DNA of 64,000 bases from Schaalia odontolytica (GCF_009730335.1 NZ_CP046315.1:806001-870000), one strand, 5' to 3'; shown: positions 42,792 through 53,279, counted from the stretch's first letter. Numbers and translations: made by a program. Notes: generated by a model from the letters alone, not told the origin.

Positions 42792-45700
42792 GTGCTACTC
42801 ACCGGACTTCTCCCGGACATCACCACCGATCCCGCGATCGAGACGGCCATCGACTCCGTCGAAGCCGGCCGTTCCGGCACGATCGTCGCGCCCGTCGGCA
42901 TCCGTCCACCCCTCCTTGCGGCCGTCGCCTCCCGCGCGGCCACGCCCCTCGTCGTCCTCACGGCCACCGGGCGCGACGCCGAATCGCTGACCAACGCCCT
43001 GGCCTCGTGGATCCCGGGCGTGGCCATGCTGCCCGCGTGGGAGACCCTGCCCCACGAGCGCCTCTCGCCCCAGGTCGATACGATGGCGCGCCGCATCGCC
43101 GTCCTGCGCCGCCTCGTCCACCCGATCACGGGAGACGACAGCGCCGGGCCGATGTCGGTCCTCGTCGTCCCCATCCGCGCCTTCCTCCAGCCGATCATCT
43201 CCGGCCTGGCGGACCTCGAACCCGTGCGCGTGCGCACCGGCGACATTCTCGACCTCACCGAGACCACGAACCGCCTGGCCGAGCTGGGCTACGAGCGCGT
43301 CGACATGGTCGAAGGCCGCGGCCAGATGAGCGTGCGCGGCGGCATCCTCGACGTCTTCCCGCCCCAGGAACCCCACCCCCTGCGCGTGGAGCTGTGGGGG
43401 GACGAGGTCGACGACATCCGCGCCTTCTCCGTCTCCGACCAGCGAACCCTCGGTGAGGCCGCCGACGGCCTGTGGGCCGTCCCCTGCCGCGAGCTTCTCC
43501 TCACCCGGGCCGTACGTGCCCGGGCCCGCGAGGCCGCCGACCGCCTGCCCGGCGCCGCCGAGATGCTCAGCCTCGCCGCCGAGGGAATCGCCGCCCCCGG
43601 CATCGAATCCCTGGCTCCGATCCTCGTCGGCGGCATGGAATCCCTCCTCGACCTGCTGCCCGCAGGCTCGCCGATCCTCGCCTCCGACCCCGAACGCATC
43701 CGTGCCCGCGCCGCCGACCTCGTCGCCACGACCGAGGAATTCCTCGCCGCCGCGTGGAGCGCCGCCGCCGGGGGAGCCGACACCCCGCTCGAGGCCTCCA
43801 AGGCCTCGTTCCTTGACCTGGCAGACCTGTGGGGGAGTGGGAATCGCCCCTGGTGGGAGCTCACCGACCTGCCGCCCGCCGACCTCGCCTCCGCGATCGA
43901 CGAGGCCGAGGCCGACTCGCCCTCTACGGACGGCCCCGCGCCCGTCGTCGTCTCGCCCACCCTCATGCGCGTGGGCGCCCGCGACGTGCACCCCTACCGC
44001 GGAGACTTCGCCCGAGCCGCCGCCGACCTCACCGACCTGGCCCGCGACGGCTGGCGCATCGTCGTCACCACCGAAGGGCCCGGCCCGGGCCGACGCATCC
44101 GCTCCATCCTCATCGACGCCTCGTGCCCGGCCGCGCTCGCGGACAACGTGGAAGCGCGCCCCGACCCCGGCCTCGTGACCATTACGACGGCGCAGGCCGG
44201 CGTCGGCTTCGTCACTCCCCACCTGAAGGTCGCGATCCTCACCGAAGGCGACCTCACTGGGCGCGCGGGCGCATCCACGCGCGACATGCGCCGCATGCCC
44301 TCGCGCAGGCGCAAGGGCGTCGACCCGCTGACCCTGCACCCCGGGGACTACATCGTCCACGACCAGCACGGCATCGGACGCTTCATCGAGCTCGTCTCCC
44401 GCACGATCGGGCGCGGGGACGCCGCCTCGACGCGCGACTACCTGGTCATCGAATACGCGCCCTCCAAGCGCGGACAGCCCGCCGACCGGCTCTTCGTGCC
44501 CACCGACGCGCTGGACCAGATCTCGAAGTACACCGGATCCGACGATCCCTCCCTGACCAAGATGGGCGGCGCCGACTGGGCCAAGACCAAGGCTCGCGCC
44601 AAGAAGGCCGTTAACGAGGTCGCGAAGGAACTCATCCGCCTGTACGCCGTGCGCCAGCAGACCAAGGGCCACGCTTTCGGCCCCGACACGCCCTGGCAGC
44701 GCGAACTCGAGGACGCCTTCCCATACGTTGAGACCCCCGACCAGCTCGTCACCATCGACGAGGTCAAGGCCGACATGGAAAAGCCCGTTCCCATGGACCG
44801 CCTGCTCACCGGCGACGTCGGCTACGGCAAGACCGAGATCGCCGTGCGCGCCGCCTTCAAGGCCATCCAGGACGGCTACCAGGCCGCCGTCCTCGTGCCC
44901 ACGACCCTGCTGGTCACCCAGCACGCGGAAACCTTCGCCGAGCGCTACGCCGGCTTCCCCGTGCGCATTGGCACGCTCTCGCGCTTCTCGACCCCGAAGG
45001 AAACCGAGGAGGTCAAGGCGGGGCTGGCCTCGGGCGAGGTTGACCTGGTCATCGGCACGCATTCGCTGCTGACCGGCACCGTTTCGTTCAAGAAGCTCGG
45101 CCTCGTCATCATCGACGAGGAGCAGCGCTTCGGCGTCGAGCACAAGGAGACGCTCAAGGCGCTGCGCACCGACGTGGATGTCCTGTCGATGTCCGCCACG
45201 CCTATCCCGCGCACGCTCGAGATGGCGATCTCCGGAATCCGCGAGATGTCGATCCTCCAGACCCCGCCCGAGGAGCGACAGCCGGTCCTGACTTTTGTCG
45301 GCGCCTACACGGACGCCCAGGTCAGCGCCGCGATCCGACGCGAGCTCCTGCGCGACGGCCAGGTCTTCTACGTGCACAATCGCGTCGACTCGATCTCTTC
45401 GGTCGCCGCCCACATCACCGAGCTGGTTCCCGAGGCGCGCGTGCGCACGGCCCACGGAAAAATGAACGAGCACCAGCTCGAGGCCGTCATTCAGGACTTC
45501 TGGAACCACGAGTTCGACGTGCTCGTGTGTACGACCATCGTCGAGACGGGCCTGGACATTTCCAACGCGAATACGCTCATCGTGGATCGCGCCGACACCT
45601 TCGGCCTGTCTCAGCTCCACCAGCTGCGCGGGCGCGTCGGACGAGGCCGCGAACGCGCCTACGCGTACTTCTTCTACCCCGGTGACAAGGCGCTCACCGA

Positions 45701-46376
45701 GACCGCCCACGAGCGCCTCAAGACGATCGCCGCCAACACCGAGCTGGGAGCCGGCCTAGCCGTCGCTCAGCGTGACCTCGAGATTCGAGGCGCCGGAAAC
45801 CTCCTGGGAGGGGCACAGTCCGGCCACGTCGAGGGGGTCGGTTTTGACCTCTACGTGCGGATGGTCTCCGACGCGGTTGCCGCCTATCGAGGCGACGCCC
45901 CCACTGAAAAGACGGACGTGCGTATGGACCTGCAGGTCGACGCGCACATTCCCGACGGCTACGTGCGCGGAGAGCGCCTGCGCCTCGAGGTCTACGCCAA
46001 GATCGCGGCCATCTCCACGCCCGAACAGGAAGCCGACGTGCGCGAGGAACTCGTCGACCGATACGGTCCCATCCCGCCCCAGGTTGACCTGCTCTTCGCC
46101 GTCGCGCGGCTGCGCGAGATCGTGCGCCGCGCGGGGATCACCGAGATCGTCACGCAGGGCAAGTACCTGCGCGTCTCGCCCGTCGAGCTGCGCGATTCCC
46201 AGGTCATGCGCCTCAAGCGTCTGCACCCCGGAACGGTCATCAAGGCCGCGGTTCGCCAGGTTCTCGTCCCCCTGCCGCTCACGTCTCGCGTCGGCGGTTC
46301 CCCGCTCACCGACGGCCCGCTCCTGGAGTGGGTGGAGATTCTGGTGACCAAGATTCTCGTGCCTTTTGGCGAGTAG
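42792..46376 (+). CDS. mfd: Transcription-repair coupling factor
   Basis: A 1194-residue ATP-driven translocase that removes RNA polymerase stalled at DNA lesions and recruits UvrA. An N-terminal UvrB-like part (PAWETLPHERLSPQVDTMARR near 77) precedes the RNA-polymerase-interaction domain at about 505-575 (GDYIVHDQHGIGRF). The RecG-like motor follows, with Walker A GDVGYGKTE near 675, DEEQRFGV near 775, ATPIPRTL near 805 and the GRVGRGRERAYAYFFY motif near 945. A C-terminal inhibitory domain ends the protein. The start is GTG at 42792. It is full length. Confidence 0.98.
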   Translation: MLLTGLLPDITTDPAIETAIDSVEAGRSGTIVAPVGIRPPLLAAVASRAATPLVVLTATGRDAESLTNALASWIPGVAMLPAWETLPHERLSPQVDTMARRIAVLRRLVHPITGDDSAGPMSVLVVPIRAFLQPIISGLADLEPVRVRTGDILDLTETTNRLAELGYERVDMVEGRGQMSVRGGILDVFPPQEPHPLRVELWGDEVDDIRAFSVSDQRTLGEAADGLWAVPCRELLLTRAVRARAREAADRLPGAAEMLSLAAEGIAAPGIESLAPILVGGMESLLDLLPAGSPILASDPERIRARAADLVATTEEFLAAAWSAAAGGADTPLEASKASFLDLADLWGSGNRPWWELTDLPPADLASAIDEAEADSPSTDGPAPVVVSPTLMRVGARDVHPYRGDFARAAADLTDLARDGWRIVVTTEGPGPGRRIRSILIDASCPAALADNVEARPDPGLVTITTAQAGVGFVTPHLKVAILTEGDLTGRAGASTRDMRRMPSRRRKGVDPLTLHPGDYIVHDQHGIGRFIELVSRTIGRGDAASTRDYLVIEYAPSKRGQPADRLFVPTDALDQISKYTGSDDPSLTKMGGADWAKTKARAKKAVNEVAKELIRLYAVRQQTKGHAFGPDTPWQRELEDAFPYVETPDQLVTIDEVKADMEKPVPMDRLLTGDVGYGKTEIAVRAAFKAIQDGYQAAVLVPTTLLVTQHAETFAERYAGFPVRIGTLSRFSTPKETEEVKAGLASGEVDLVIGTHSLLTGTVSFKKLGLVIIDEEQRFGVEHKETLKALRTDVDVLSMSATPIPRTLEMAISGIREMSILQTPPEERQPVLTFVGAYTDAQVSAAIRRELLRDGQVFYVHNRVDSISSVAAHITELVPEARVRTAHGKMNEHQLEAVIQDFWNHEFDVLVCTTIVETGLDISNANTLIVDRADTFGLSQLHQLRGRVGRGRERAYAYFFYPGDKALTETAHERLKTIAANTELGAGLAVAQRDLEIRGAGNLLGGAQSGHVEGVGFDLYVRMVSDAVAAYRGDAPTEKTDVRMDLQVDAHIPDGYVRGERLRLEVYAKIAAISTPEQEADVREELVDRYGPIPPQVDLLFAVARLREIVRRAGITEIVTQGKYLRVSPVELRDSQVMRLKRLHPGTVIKAAVRQVLVPLPLTSRVGGSPLTDGPLLEWVEILVTKILVPFGE

Positions 46377-46430
46377 TGCCTGTGGTGGAATACACTGGTC
46401 CTATTGCGTTGCAACACATCTGAGGAAGGA

Positions 46431-47027
46431 ATGCTCGTGCGCTACACACGCCAGCTCGCCACCGCCGCCCTGATTGTGGCCGCAGGACTGGGAATGGGGG
46501 CGTGCTCCGCCCATCCCGGCGCTGCCGTCATCACCAACAATGGCGACTACAGCATCGCGGAAGTTGACGAGGCCGTGAGCCAGATTGCCGCAGTGACGGG
46601 CGGGCAGTCCTCCATCGGCGCGTATCAGGTGCGCGCCAGCCTCATGAACGAACCGCAGCTCGTCGCAGTGGCCGACTCAGTGGGCATCAGTGTGACCGAC
46701 GAGCAGGTCGACCAGGCTATCGAGCAGATTGCGACGCAGACCGGTGCTCAGGTGCCCGTAATTGGGCGCGGCACGCGCGCGACCGTGCGTTCCCTGCTCC
46801 TGAATCAGCAGCTCAGCCAGGTCGCTCAGGTGAACCCGGGGGCTGTGTCAGCCATGAACGAGGCCTTCGAGCAGGCCCGCGCCGCAGCGAACGCGCGGAT
46901 CAACCCGCGTTTCTCCCAGCCGACCCTGGGTGGAGGCCAGGCACCGACCATGCCCCTCTTTGGTGACGCCGTATCTGGAGCCAAGGACGATCCTACGGCA
47001 GCGCTCCTGGGTGGCAGCGCCCAGTGA
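46431..47027 (+). CDS. Lipoprotein with SurA-like N-terminal domain
   Basis: A 198-residue exported lipoprotein. The signal peptide RYTRQLATAALIVAAGLGMG is followed by the lipobox-like GMGAC with Cys near 24 as the lipidation site. The mature part has the helical chaperone-like pattern of SurA/foldase N-terminal domains (YSIAEVDEAVSQIAAVTGGQ, then VGISVTDEQVDQAIEQIA) and a Pro/Gly-rich end. No parvulin catalytic domain is present. AGGAAGGA precedes two candidate starts, ATG 46431 and GTG 46437. It lies between mfd and eno, as in relatives. Confidence 0.82.
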   Translation: MLVRYTRQLATAALIVAAGLGMGACSAHPGAAVITNNGDYSIAEVDEAVSQIAAVTGGQSSIGAYQVRASLMNEPQLVAVADSVGISVTDEQVDQAIEQIATQTGAQVPVIGRGTRATVRSLLLNQQLSQVAQVNPGAVSAMNEAFEQARAAANARINPRFSQPTLGGGQAPTMPLFGDAVSGAKDDPTAALLGGSAQ

Positions 47028-47140
47028 GCCTTGTGAGTATTCGCTCACAGCGCCTCCGGCAGGGACTAATGTCGCTTGTCCGGGTGCACAACCGGGGTTG
47101 ATAGCCCCAAAAACCACAACGTCCCCCTCGCCGGGGGTGA

Positions 47141-48487
<1,347 letters not shown>

Positions 48488-48509
48488 GCCTAGGCAACTA
48501 GCCGCATAG

Positions 48510-48546
48510 CTCCGCGCGGGCCCGTAAGGGTCCGCGCGGAGTTTTT
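48510..48546 (+). terminator. Rho-independent terminator after eno
   Basis: CTCCGCGCGGGCCC (48510-48523) pairs with GGGTCCGCGCGGAG (48528-48541) around GTAA, with one G-T pair, and is followed directly by TTTTT (48542-48546). This is one of the few terminators in the window with a clear U-tract. Confidence 0.95.
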
Positions 48547-48593
48547 CGGCGTGGGGCTGAGCCAAAGACGTCAACTTAGGGCACGATAGAAGA

Positions 48594-49355
48594 ATGGCTA
48601 GCCGTCGTCCTTCTTCTCGCCCCTCTTCGCATCGTCGCTCCTCCGCTTCGGAGGCAGCGCGTACGACGCGTGAGATCAACGCGGAAAAGTCGCGCCAGCG
48701 CAGGGCGGCCGCGAAGGCTTCGAAATCCTCGAAGAGGGCCGAGGCCTCGGCGAAGCGCCAGAAGTCGGCGCGGGGAGCACAGAAGAATGAGGGGGCAAAG
48801 CGCAGCTTCTTCCGCAGGAATAAGGGCGCTGAGAAGGGCACGTCGCGCTCTTCGTTTGTACGCCCCGCCGCGGAGGGCTCTTCGGTCCTGTCCATCGGTG
48901 GCCTCGACGTGTCCACGCGACTTCTCGTCGTCCTGATCGTCGCCGCGATTCTGTCGGTCATGCTGGTGCCCAGCCTCTACCAGTGGTGGCAGCAGGAGCG
49001 TGAACTCGCGCAGATTAAGACGCAGGTCGCCGAGCAACAGCAGAAGAATGCCGACATGCAGCGTCAGCTCGACCTGTGGAATGACCCCGACTACATCTCC
49101 ACGCAGGCGCGCGAGCGCCTCGGATTCGTTCGCCCCGGTGAGACCCAATACACGGTGGTGGATCCGGGGCCGCAATACCAGGACTCGGCGCTGGCGGCCG
49201 CAGCTGCATCCACTGGACCGGCGCGCCCCTGGGTACATCAGCTCGGTATCCTAGTGGGGAAGGCGGACCAGCCGCCGAGTGCGACGCCTATCCCGTCGGC
49301 TGAGAGCAGCCAGTCGGGCCAGGCTCCCACCACCAGCCAAGAAAGCGGAGAATGA
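48594..49355 (+). CDS. FtsB/DivIC-family septum-formation protein
   Basis: A 253-residue bitopic membrane protein of the division scaffold. A long, very basic N-terminal cytoplasmic region (about 100 residues rich in Arg/Lys/Ser/Ala) is followed by one span (LLVVLIVAAILSVMLVPSLY, near 109-128). Then come an external leucine-rich coiled coil (ERELAQIKTQVAEQQQKNAD) and the DivIC motif LWNDPDYISTQARERLGFVR near 158-177, and a disordered Pro/Ser/Gln tail. It would link FtsL-type partners to septal wall synthesis. ATGA overlap with the DUF501 gene downstream is the usual actinobacterial arrangement. Confidence 0.9.
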   Translation: MASRRPSSRPSSHRRSSASEAARTTREINAEKSRQRRAAAKASKSSKRAEASAKRQKSARGAQKNEGAKRSFFRRNKGAEKGTSRSSFVRPAAEGSSVLSIGGLDVSTRLLVVLIVAAILSVMLVPSLYQWWQQERELAQIKTQVAEQQQKNADMQRQLDLWNDPDYISTQARERLGFVRPGETQYTVVDPGPQYQDSALAAAAASTGPARPWVHQLGILVGKADQPPSATPIPSAESSQSGQAPTTSQESGE

Positions 49356-49861
49356 GCCTCGTTAACACCACCGACGCCACTGAAGAGGACCTGGAGGTCC
49401 TGCGTTCCCAGCTGGGCCGCGTGCCCCGAGGGGTCGTTGGTATCGCCGCGCGCTGCGTGTGCGGTCGGCCCACGGTCGTGGCCACCGCGCCGCGCCTACC
49501 TGACGGGACGCCGTTCCCCACGACCTACTACCTGACGCACCCGGCGGCAGTGAAGGGCGCTTCCACGCTTGAGGCCGAGCACGTCATGGAGACCCTCAAC
49601 GAGGACCTCGCGGCTGATGAGGAGCTGCGCGCCGCCTATGCGCGTGCCCACGAGGCCTACATTCAGGCGCGCCTGACCCTGGGCGACGTCCCGGAGATTT
49701 CGGGCGTGAGCGCCGGCGGAATGCCCACGCGCGTCAAGTGCCTGCATGCCCTCGTCGGCCATTCTCTGGCTGCCGGCCCCGGCGTGAATCCGATCGGGGA
49801 CCGAGCGCTCGCGATGCTCGACGAGCGTGGCCTGTTCTCCACCTCCCGTTGCTCCTGCTGA
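49352..49861 (+). CDS. DUF501-family protein
   Basis: A 169-residue cytoplasmic protein of unknown function, conserved between the division protein and the exopolyphosphatase gene in actinobacteria. It contains RVPRGVVGIAARCVCGRPTV near residue 23, LPDGTPFPTTYYLTHP near 48, and GGMPTRVKCLHALVGHSLAA near 122, which are family hallmarks. It has Cys in CVCG and in KCLHAL, and ends in Cys-Ser-Cys. No enzymatic activity can be inferred. The ATG overlaps the previous stop. Confidence 0.9.
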   Translation: MSLVNTTDATEEDLEVLRSQLGRVPRGVVGIAARCVCGRPTVVATAPRLPDGTPFPTTYYLTHPAAVKGASTLEAEHVMETLNEDLAADEELRAAYARAHEAYIQARLTLGDVPEISGVSAGGMPTRVKCLHALVGHSLAAGPGVNPIGDRALAMLDERGLFSTSRCSC

Positions 49862-49922
49862 GCGCTTTTTGCCCGTGCCCGCCCCGGCCTCGTCCGGGAC
49901 TCACCCCCGTAGAAACGAAGCG

Positions 49923-50891
49923 ATGACCCGCGTAGCTGCCATTGACTGTGGAACCAATTCGATCCGACTGCTTGTCGCCGATGGACATATCGGCGAGGAC
50001 GGCCGCCCTCACCTTTGCGATCTGACCCGCCAGATGCGCATCGTGCGCCTGGGGCAGGGCGTGGATGCGCGCGGCTACCTGGACCCCGCGGCGATCGAGC
50101 GCACGGTGGAGGCCGTGGTCGAGTACCAGCGCATGATTGAGGCCCTGGGCGCGACGAGCACTCGTTTCGTGGCGACCTCCGCCACCCGAGATGCGTCCAA
50201 CAGCGCGGACTTCGTGCGCCAGATCAAGGCCATCATCGGTGTGGAGCCCGAGGTCGTCGTCGGCACGGAGGAGGCTTCCCTGTCCTTCAACGGCGCGGTG
50301 AGCGGCCTGGGCGAGTCCGTGACCGCCCCGATGCTGGTCGTCGACATCGGCGGTGGGTCGACGGAGCTGGTGCTGGGTGCGACCCGCGTCGAACAGGCGA
50401 TTTCGATCGACATGGGCGCCGTGCGCGTCACCGAGAAGTTCTTCTCCCACGTGGATCCGGCAGGCGGAGTGCCCGTCGAGGACCAGGAGCGCGCGATCGC
50501 GTGGATCGATGAGCAGCTGGACGGCGCGGAAAAGTCCGTGGACCTGGCACGCGTGCGCTCCCTCGTGGGCGTCGCGGGCACGGTGACCACCCTGACCGCC
50601 CAGGCACTGGGGCTCACCTCCTACCAGCCGGAGCGCATCCACGGTGCCCGCCTGAGCGCCGCCCAGTTCGAGGAAGCCGTGCGCTTCATGGTCGATCAGC
50701 CGACCTCCGTGAAGGCCTCCCTGGGCTTCATGCCCGAGGGACGCGAGGACGTCATCGCGGCAGGCGCGCTCATCTGGAGCCGCATCGTCACGCGCGTTCT
50801 GGCGCGCGCCGAGGCAGCCGGGCACCCGATCGAGCAGGTCATCACCTCCGAGCACGACATCCTCGATGGCATCGCACAGGCGATGATCTGA
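49923..50891 (+). CDS. ppx: Exopolyphosphatase / Ppx-GppA phosphatase
   Basis: A 322-residue enzyme of the ASKHA-fold Ppx/GppA family that releases phosphate from polyphosphate or from pppGpp. Nucleotide/phosphate motifs: AAIDCGTNSIRLLVADG near residue 5, the catalytic Glu in GTEEASLSFNGA near 115, VVDIGGGSTELVLG near 140 and VGVAGTVTTLTAQAL near 218. It is the short, single-unit form common in actinobacteria. The ATG at 49923 follows GAAGCG; an earlier in-frame start would encode an unlikely Pro-rich leader. A hairpin terminator follows before the tRNA gene. Confidence 0.93.
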   Translation: MTRVAAIDCGTNSIRLLVADGHIGEDGRPHLCDLTRQMRIVRLGQGVDARGYLDPAAIERTVEAVVEYQRMIEALGATSTRFVATSATRDASNSADFVRQIKAIIGVEPEVVVGTEEASLSFNGAVSGLGESVTAPMLVVDIGGGSTELVLGATRVEQAISIDMGAVRVTEKFFSHVDPAGGVPVEDQERAIAWIDEQLDGAEKSVDLARVRSLVGVAGTVTTLTAQALGLTSYQPERIHGARLSAAQFEEAVRFMVDQPTSVKASLGFMPEGREDVIAAGALIWSRIVTRVLARAEAAGHPIEQVITSEHDILDGIAQAMI

Positions 50892-50903
50892 GCGGAGCTT
50901 GAG

Positions 50904-50937
50904 GCGCACGCCAGCCTCCCGTAGGCTGGACGTGCGC
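50904..50937 (+). terminator. Hairpin between ppx and the tRNA gene
   Basis: GCGCACG (50904-50910) and CGTGCGC (50931-50937) enclose CAGCCT/AGGCTG (50912-50917, 50923-50928), giving a 13-bp stem with small bulges and the loop CCCGT. It ends 6 bases before the tRNA. Confidence 0.75.
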
Positions 50938-50943
50938 GTGCAC

Positions 50944-51017
50944 GCCCCCGTGGCCCAATTGGCAGAGGCAACCGACTTAAAATCGGTGTGTTGTGGGTTC
51001 GAGTCCCACCGGGGGTA
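50944..51017 (+). tRNA. tRNA with anticodon UAA (Leu codon UUA), short variable loop
   Basis: The cloverleaf folds fully: acceptor GCCCCCG/CGGGGGT (with G1-U72), D arm with AATTGGCAGA loop, anticodon stem ACCGA/TCGGT enclosing CTTAAAA (anticodon TAA), a 5-base variable loop GTGTT, and T arm GTGGG-TTCGAGT-CCCAC. The discriminator base is A. CCA is not encoded. The anticodon says leucine, and A73 agrees, but leucine tRNAs normally have a long (class II) variable arm, which is absent. Confidence 0.93.
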
Positions 51018-51172
51018 CAGACCAGCGGTGTCATTGACGAGGCCGTGGCCAGTTCGTGGAACTCGCTGCGCGTGTGGATGCCGCGTTGCGCTGCGCGCAT
51101 AATGGTACGTTTCCCACCCGTGGATGCCTCGTGCGACACTAGAGGCACTGCATCACTGAATGAGGAGGAAAA

Positions 51173-52153
51173 ATGGCCAACCCGGTGATGAATTCGATCG
51201 TGAAGGACTGGTCTACTCAGTCGACGACTCCCGCCGGCTACCCCGAGATGCCGGGGTACCAGCCCGCTTCGGCGCAGGCACAGAACCCCTACACGGGTGC
51301 GACCAACCCGTACGGCACCCAGCAGGGTGTCGACTATTCGGGGCAGCCGGTCTACGGCACTGCACAGGCTGGCGCCGAGGGCTACCCGGTGTCGTCCAGC
51401 TATGAGGAGCAGATGGCCTCGTACGAGGCGATGATGAACGCTCCCGCGGCCGACGCGGTGGATCGTGGAACGATGACCTACGACGACGTTGTGGTCAAGT
51501 CCCTGATCTGTTTCGGTCTGCTGCTCATGGGTGCGACCGCAGGATGGCTGACGGGCATCGTGACGCTCGGCGCGGCTATGCTCGTGGCTCTTGGCGCGTG
51601 CGTGGTGACGCTGGGGCTGGGTCTGTTTATCCGGTTTTCGAAGACGGTCCGCCCGGCCGCGATCATCGCCTACTCGCTGATCGAGGGCTTTGTCCTTGGT
51701 GCCCTGTCCTTCGCCTTCGAATTGATGTACCCGGGCATCGTCGTCACCGCGGTAGTTGCGACCCTCGTCGTTATCGGCGTGACCCTGGCGGCCTTCACGA
51801 TGGGCTTCGTGCGCAACTCCTCGACGCTCGCCCGCGTCGCTGGCATTGGTTGCACTGCGTTTTTCTTCTACTACATGGCCAGCTTTGTCCTCTCGGTCAC
51901 CGGCCTCGTGGACATGACGGCCGTGAACAACGCAAAGATCTTCGGTATTCCGCTTGGCATCATCATCGGTGTTCTCGCCGTCTTCATCGGTGTCCTGTGC
52001 CTCGTGCGCGACTTCGATACCGTCAAGGTTGGTGTCGCCAACAATGTGCCTGAGAAGTACTCGTGGCTGTGCACCTTCGCCATCATGACCGACGTTATCT
52101 GGATCTACCTCGAGATCCTCAGGATCCTGTCCTACCTCATGCGCCGCGACTGA
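51173..52153 (+). CDS. Bax inhibitor-1/YccA-family membrane protein
   Basis: A 326-residue protein. A 100-residue soluble N-terminal part rich in Tyr/Gly/Pro/Gln (PGYQPASAQAQNPYTGATNP) precedes seven hydrophobic segments. RGTMTYDDVVVKSLICFGLL begins the membrane domain, and YSLIEGFVLGALSFAFELMY and the C-terminal DFDTVKVGVANNVPEKYSWL followed by a final span match the bacterial Bax-inhibitor-like (YccA) family with its conserved acidic residues. These proteins are linked to membrane proteostasis or ion leak; the actual role here is unknown. GAGGAGG lies just upstream of the ATG. Confidence 0.9.
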   Translation: MANPVMNSIVKDWSTQSTTPAGYPEMPGYQPASAQAQNPYTGATNPYGTQQGVDYSGQPVYGTAQAGAEGYPVSSSYEEQMASYEAMMNAPAADAVDRGTMTYDDVVVKSLICFGLLLMGATAGWLTGIVTLGAAMLVALGACVVTLGLGLFIRFSKTVRPAAIIAYSLIEGFVLGALSFAFELMYPGIVVTAVVATLVVIGVTLAAFTMGFVRNSSTLARVAGIGCTAFFFYYMASFVLSVTGLVDMTAVNNAKIFGIPLGIIIGVLAVFIGVLCLVRDFDTVKVGVANNVPEKYSWLCTFAIMTDVIWIYLEILRILSYLMRRD

Positions 52154-52186
52154 CGCGTCGCTTCACCGACCCTAAGGAAAGACATC

Positions 52187-52585
52187 ATGGAAAACATCTC
52201 TGTCGCCGACGAATTCGGCCGCAAGCCCACCCTGTCCTTCGACGGCACCCCCTCTGATGAACTCGTCGTCGAGGTCCTGCACGGCGGTGACGGCCAGGTC
52301 GTCGAGGCCGGCGATACGATCACGTGCCACTACTACGGCGCGGTCTTCGGCTCCGACGTCGACTTCGATAACTCCTTCGACCGCGGCGGCGCCCTGTCCT
52401 TCCAGATCGGCGTTGGAATGGTCATCCCCGGATGGGACGAGGGCCTCGTGGGCAAGCGAGTGGGCGACCGCGTCCTGCTGTCCATCCCCTCCGAGCTCGG
52501 CTACGGCGATCGCGGCGTCCCGCAGGCCGGCATCCCCGGCGGTGCGACCCTCGTGTTTGTCACCGACATCCTGGGCGTGAACTGA
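52187..52585 (+). CDS. FKBP-type peptidyl-prolyl cis-trans isomerase
   Basis: A 132-residue cytoplasmic FKBP. The active-site pattern is present: ITCHYYGAVFGSDVDFDNSF near residue 45, IPGWDEGLVGKRVGDRVLL near 84 and SIPSELGYGDRGVP near 103, with the usual D, F, W and Y residues lining the proline pocket. It has no signal peptide or extra domain. AAGGAAAG lies about 6 bases before the ATG. It is convergent with msrA and separated from it by a strong shared hairpin. Confidence 0.94.
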   Translation: MENISVADEFGRKPTLSFDGTPSDELVVEVLHGGDGQVVEAGDTITCHYYGAVFGSDVDFDNSFDRGGALSFQIGVGMVIPGWDEGLVGKRVGDRVLLSIPSELGYGDRGVPQAGIPGGATLVFVTDILGVN

Positions 52586-52594
52586 TCTCACGCG

Positions 52595-52636
52595 ATGTGG
52601 GGCGGGCCGGCACACACGTGCCGGCCCACCCCACAT
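52595..52636. terminator. Bidirectional hairpin between FKBP and msrA genes
   Basis: ATGTGGGGCGGGCCGGCAC (52595-52613) and GTGCCGGCCCACCCCACAT (52618-52636) form a 19-bp stem with one C-A mismatch and the loop ACAC, between two convergent stop codons. Confidence 0.9.
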
Positions 52637-52652
52637 CTGTCTCACGCGTTGG

Positions 52653-53279
52653 CTACTCGTGGGGGAGCGCCGGGCAGGCAACGCCCGTGCGGGCGTGGCA
52701 CTCGTAGCCGCCCGGGTTCTTGAACAGGTACTGCTGGTGGTAGTCCTCCGCGTACCAGAAACGTGCGGTGGAGTCAGCATCTGGAGCGGGGGAGATGACT
52801 GTCTGAATCGGGCCGAAACCGCGCTTGGTGAGCACCTCCTGGTAGGCCGTGCGCAGGGCGGTCGCGTCGCGCAGCTGCTCGGGCGTGGTCGTCCAGATCG
52901 CAGAGCGGTACTGGTCGCCGATGTCGTTGCCCTGTCCGCCCACCTGCGTCGGATCGTGGATCTCAAAGAAGAGGCGAACGAGGTCAGCGGCACTCGTGAG
53001 CGCGGTATCGAAGACGACGCGCACGGTCTCCGCATGACCCGTCGAGTGAGAACACACCTGCTCGTACGTCGGGTTGGTCGAATGCCCGCCCATGTAGCCG
53101 GTCGCCGTGGTCACGACCCCGGGCGCATTCCACAGGGCCTTCTCGACGCCCCAGAAGCACCCCGCTGCGAGGTAGATGACCTCCTGGCCCGCCCTGGCCT
53201 CGTCCCTCATGTTTGAGCCGAGGACCGCGTGCGTGGAGACGTGAACGTTCGTGTGTGCCTGCTTGAAAAACGATGTCAT
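52653..53279 (-). CDS. msrA: Peptide-methionine (S)-S-oxide reductase
   Basis: A 208-residue enzyme that reduces methionine-S-sulfoxide in oxidised proteins. The catalytic motif AGCFWGVEKALW near residue 40 is followed by TGYMGGHSTNPTYEQVCSHS near 61, FFEIHDPTQ near 105 and WYAEDYHQQYLFKNPGGYEC near 175. The C-terminal Cys-containing ends (YECH, VACPAL) may provide the resolving thiols. The N-terminal 24 residues before RDEARAGQEV are longer than typical, so an internal ATG at 53208-53210 is a possible alternative start. It is cytoplasmic and transcribed alone. Confidence 0.95.
   Translation of the reverse strand: MTSFFKQAHTNVHVSTHAVLGSNMRDEARAGQEVIYLAAGCFWGVEKALWNAPGVVTTATGYMGGHSTNPTYEQVCSHSTGHAETVRVVFDTALTSAADLVRLFFEIHDPTQVGGQGNDIGDQYRSAIWTTTPEQLRDATALRTAYQEVLTKRGFGPIQTVISPAPDADSTARFWYAEDYHQQYLFKNPGGYECHARTGVACPALPHE

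Noticed and set aside
42795-45710. A 971-codon open frame antisense to mfd
   Set aside because: High GC content leaves the opposite strand open. The translation is Gly/Val/Asp/His-rich without family motifs, and mfd on the plus strand is complete and unmistakable.
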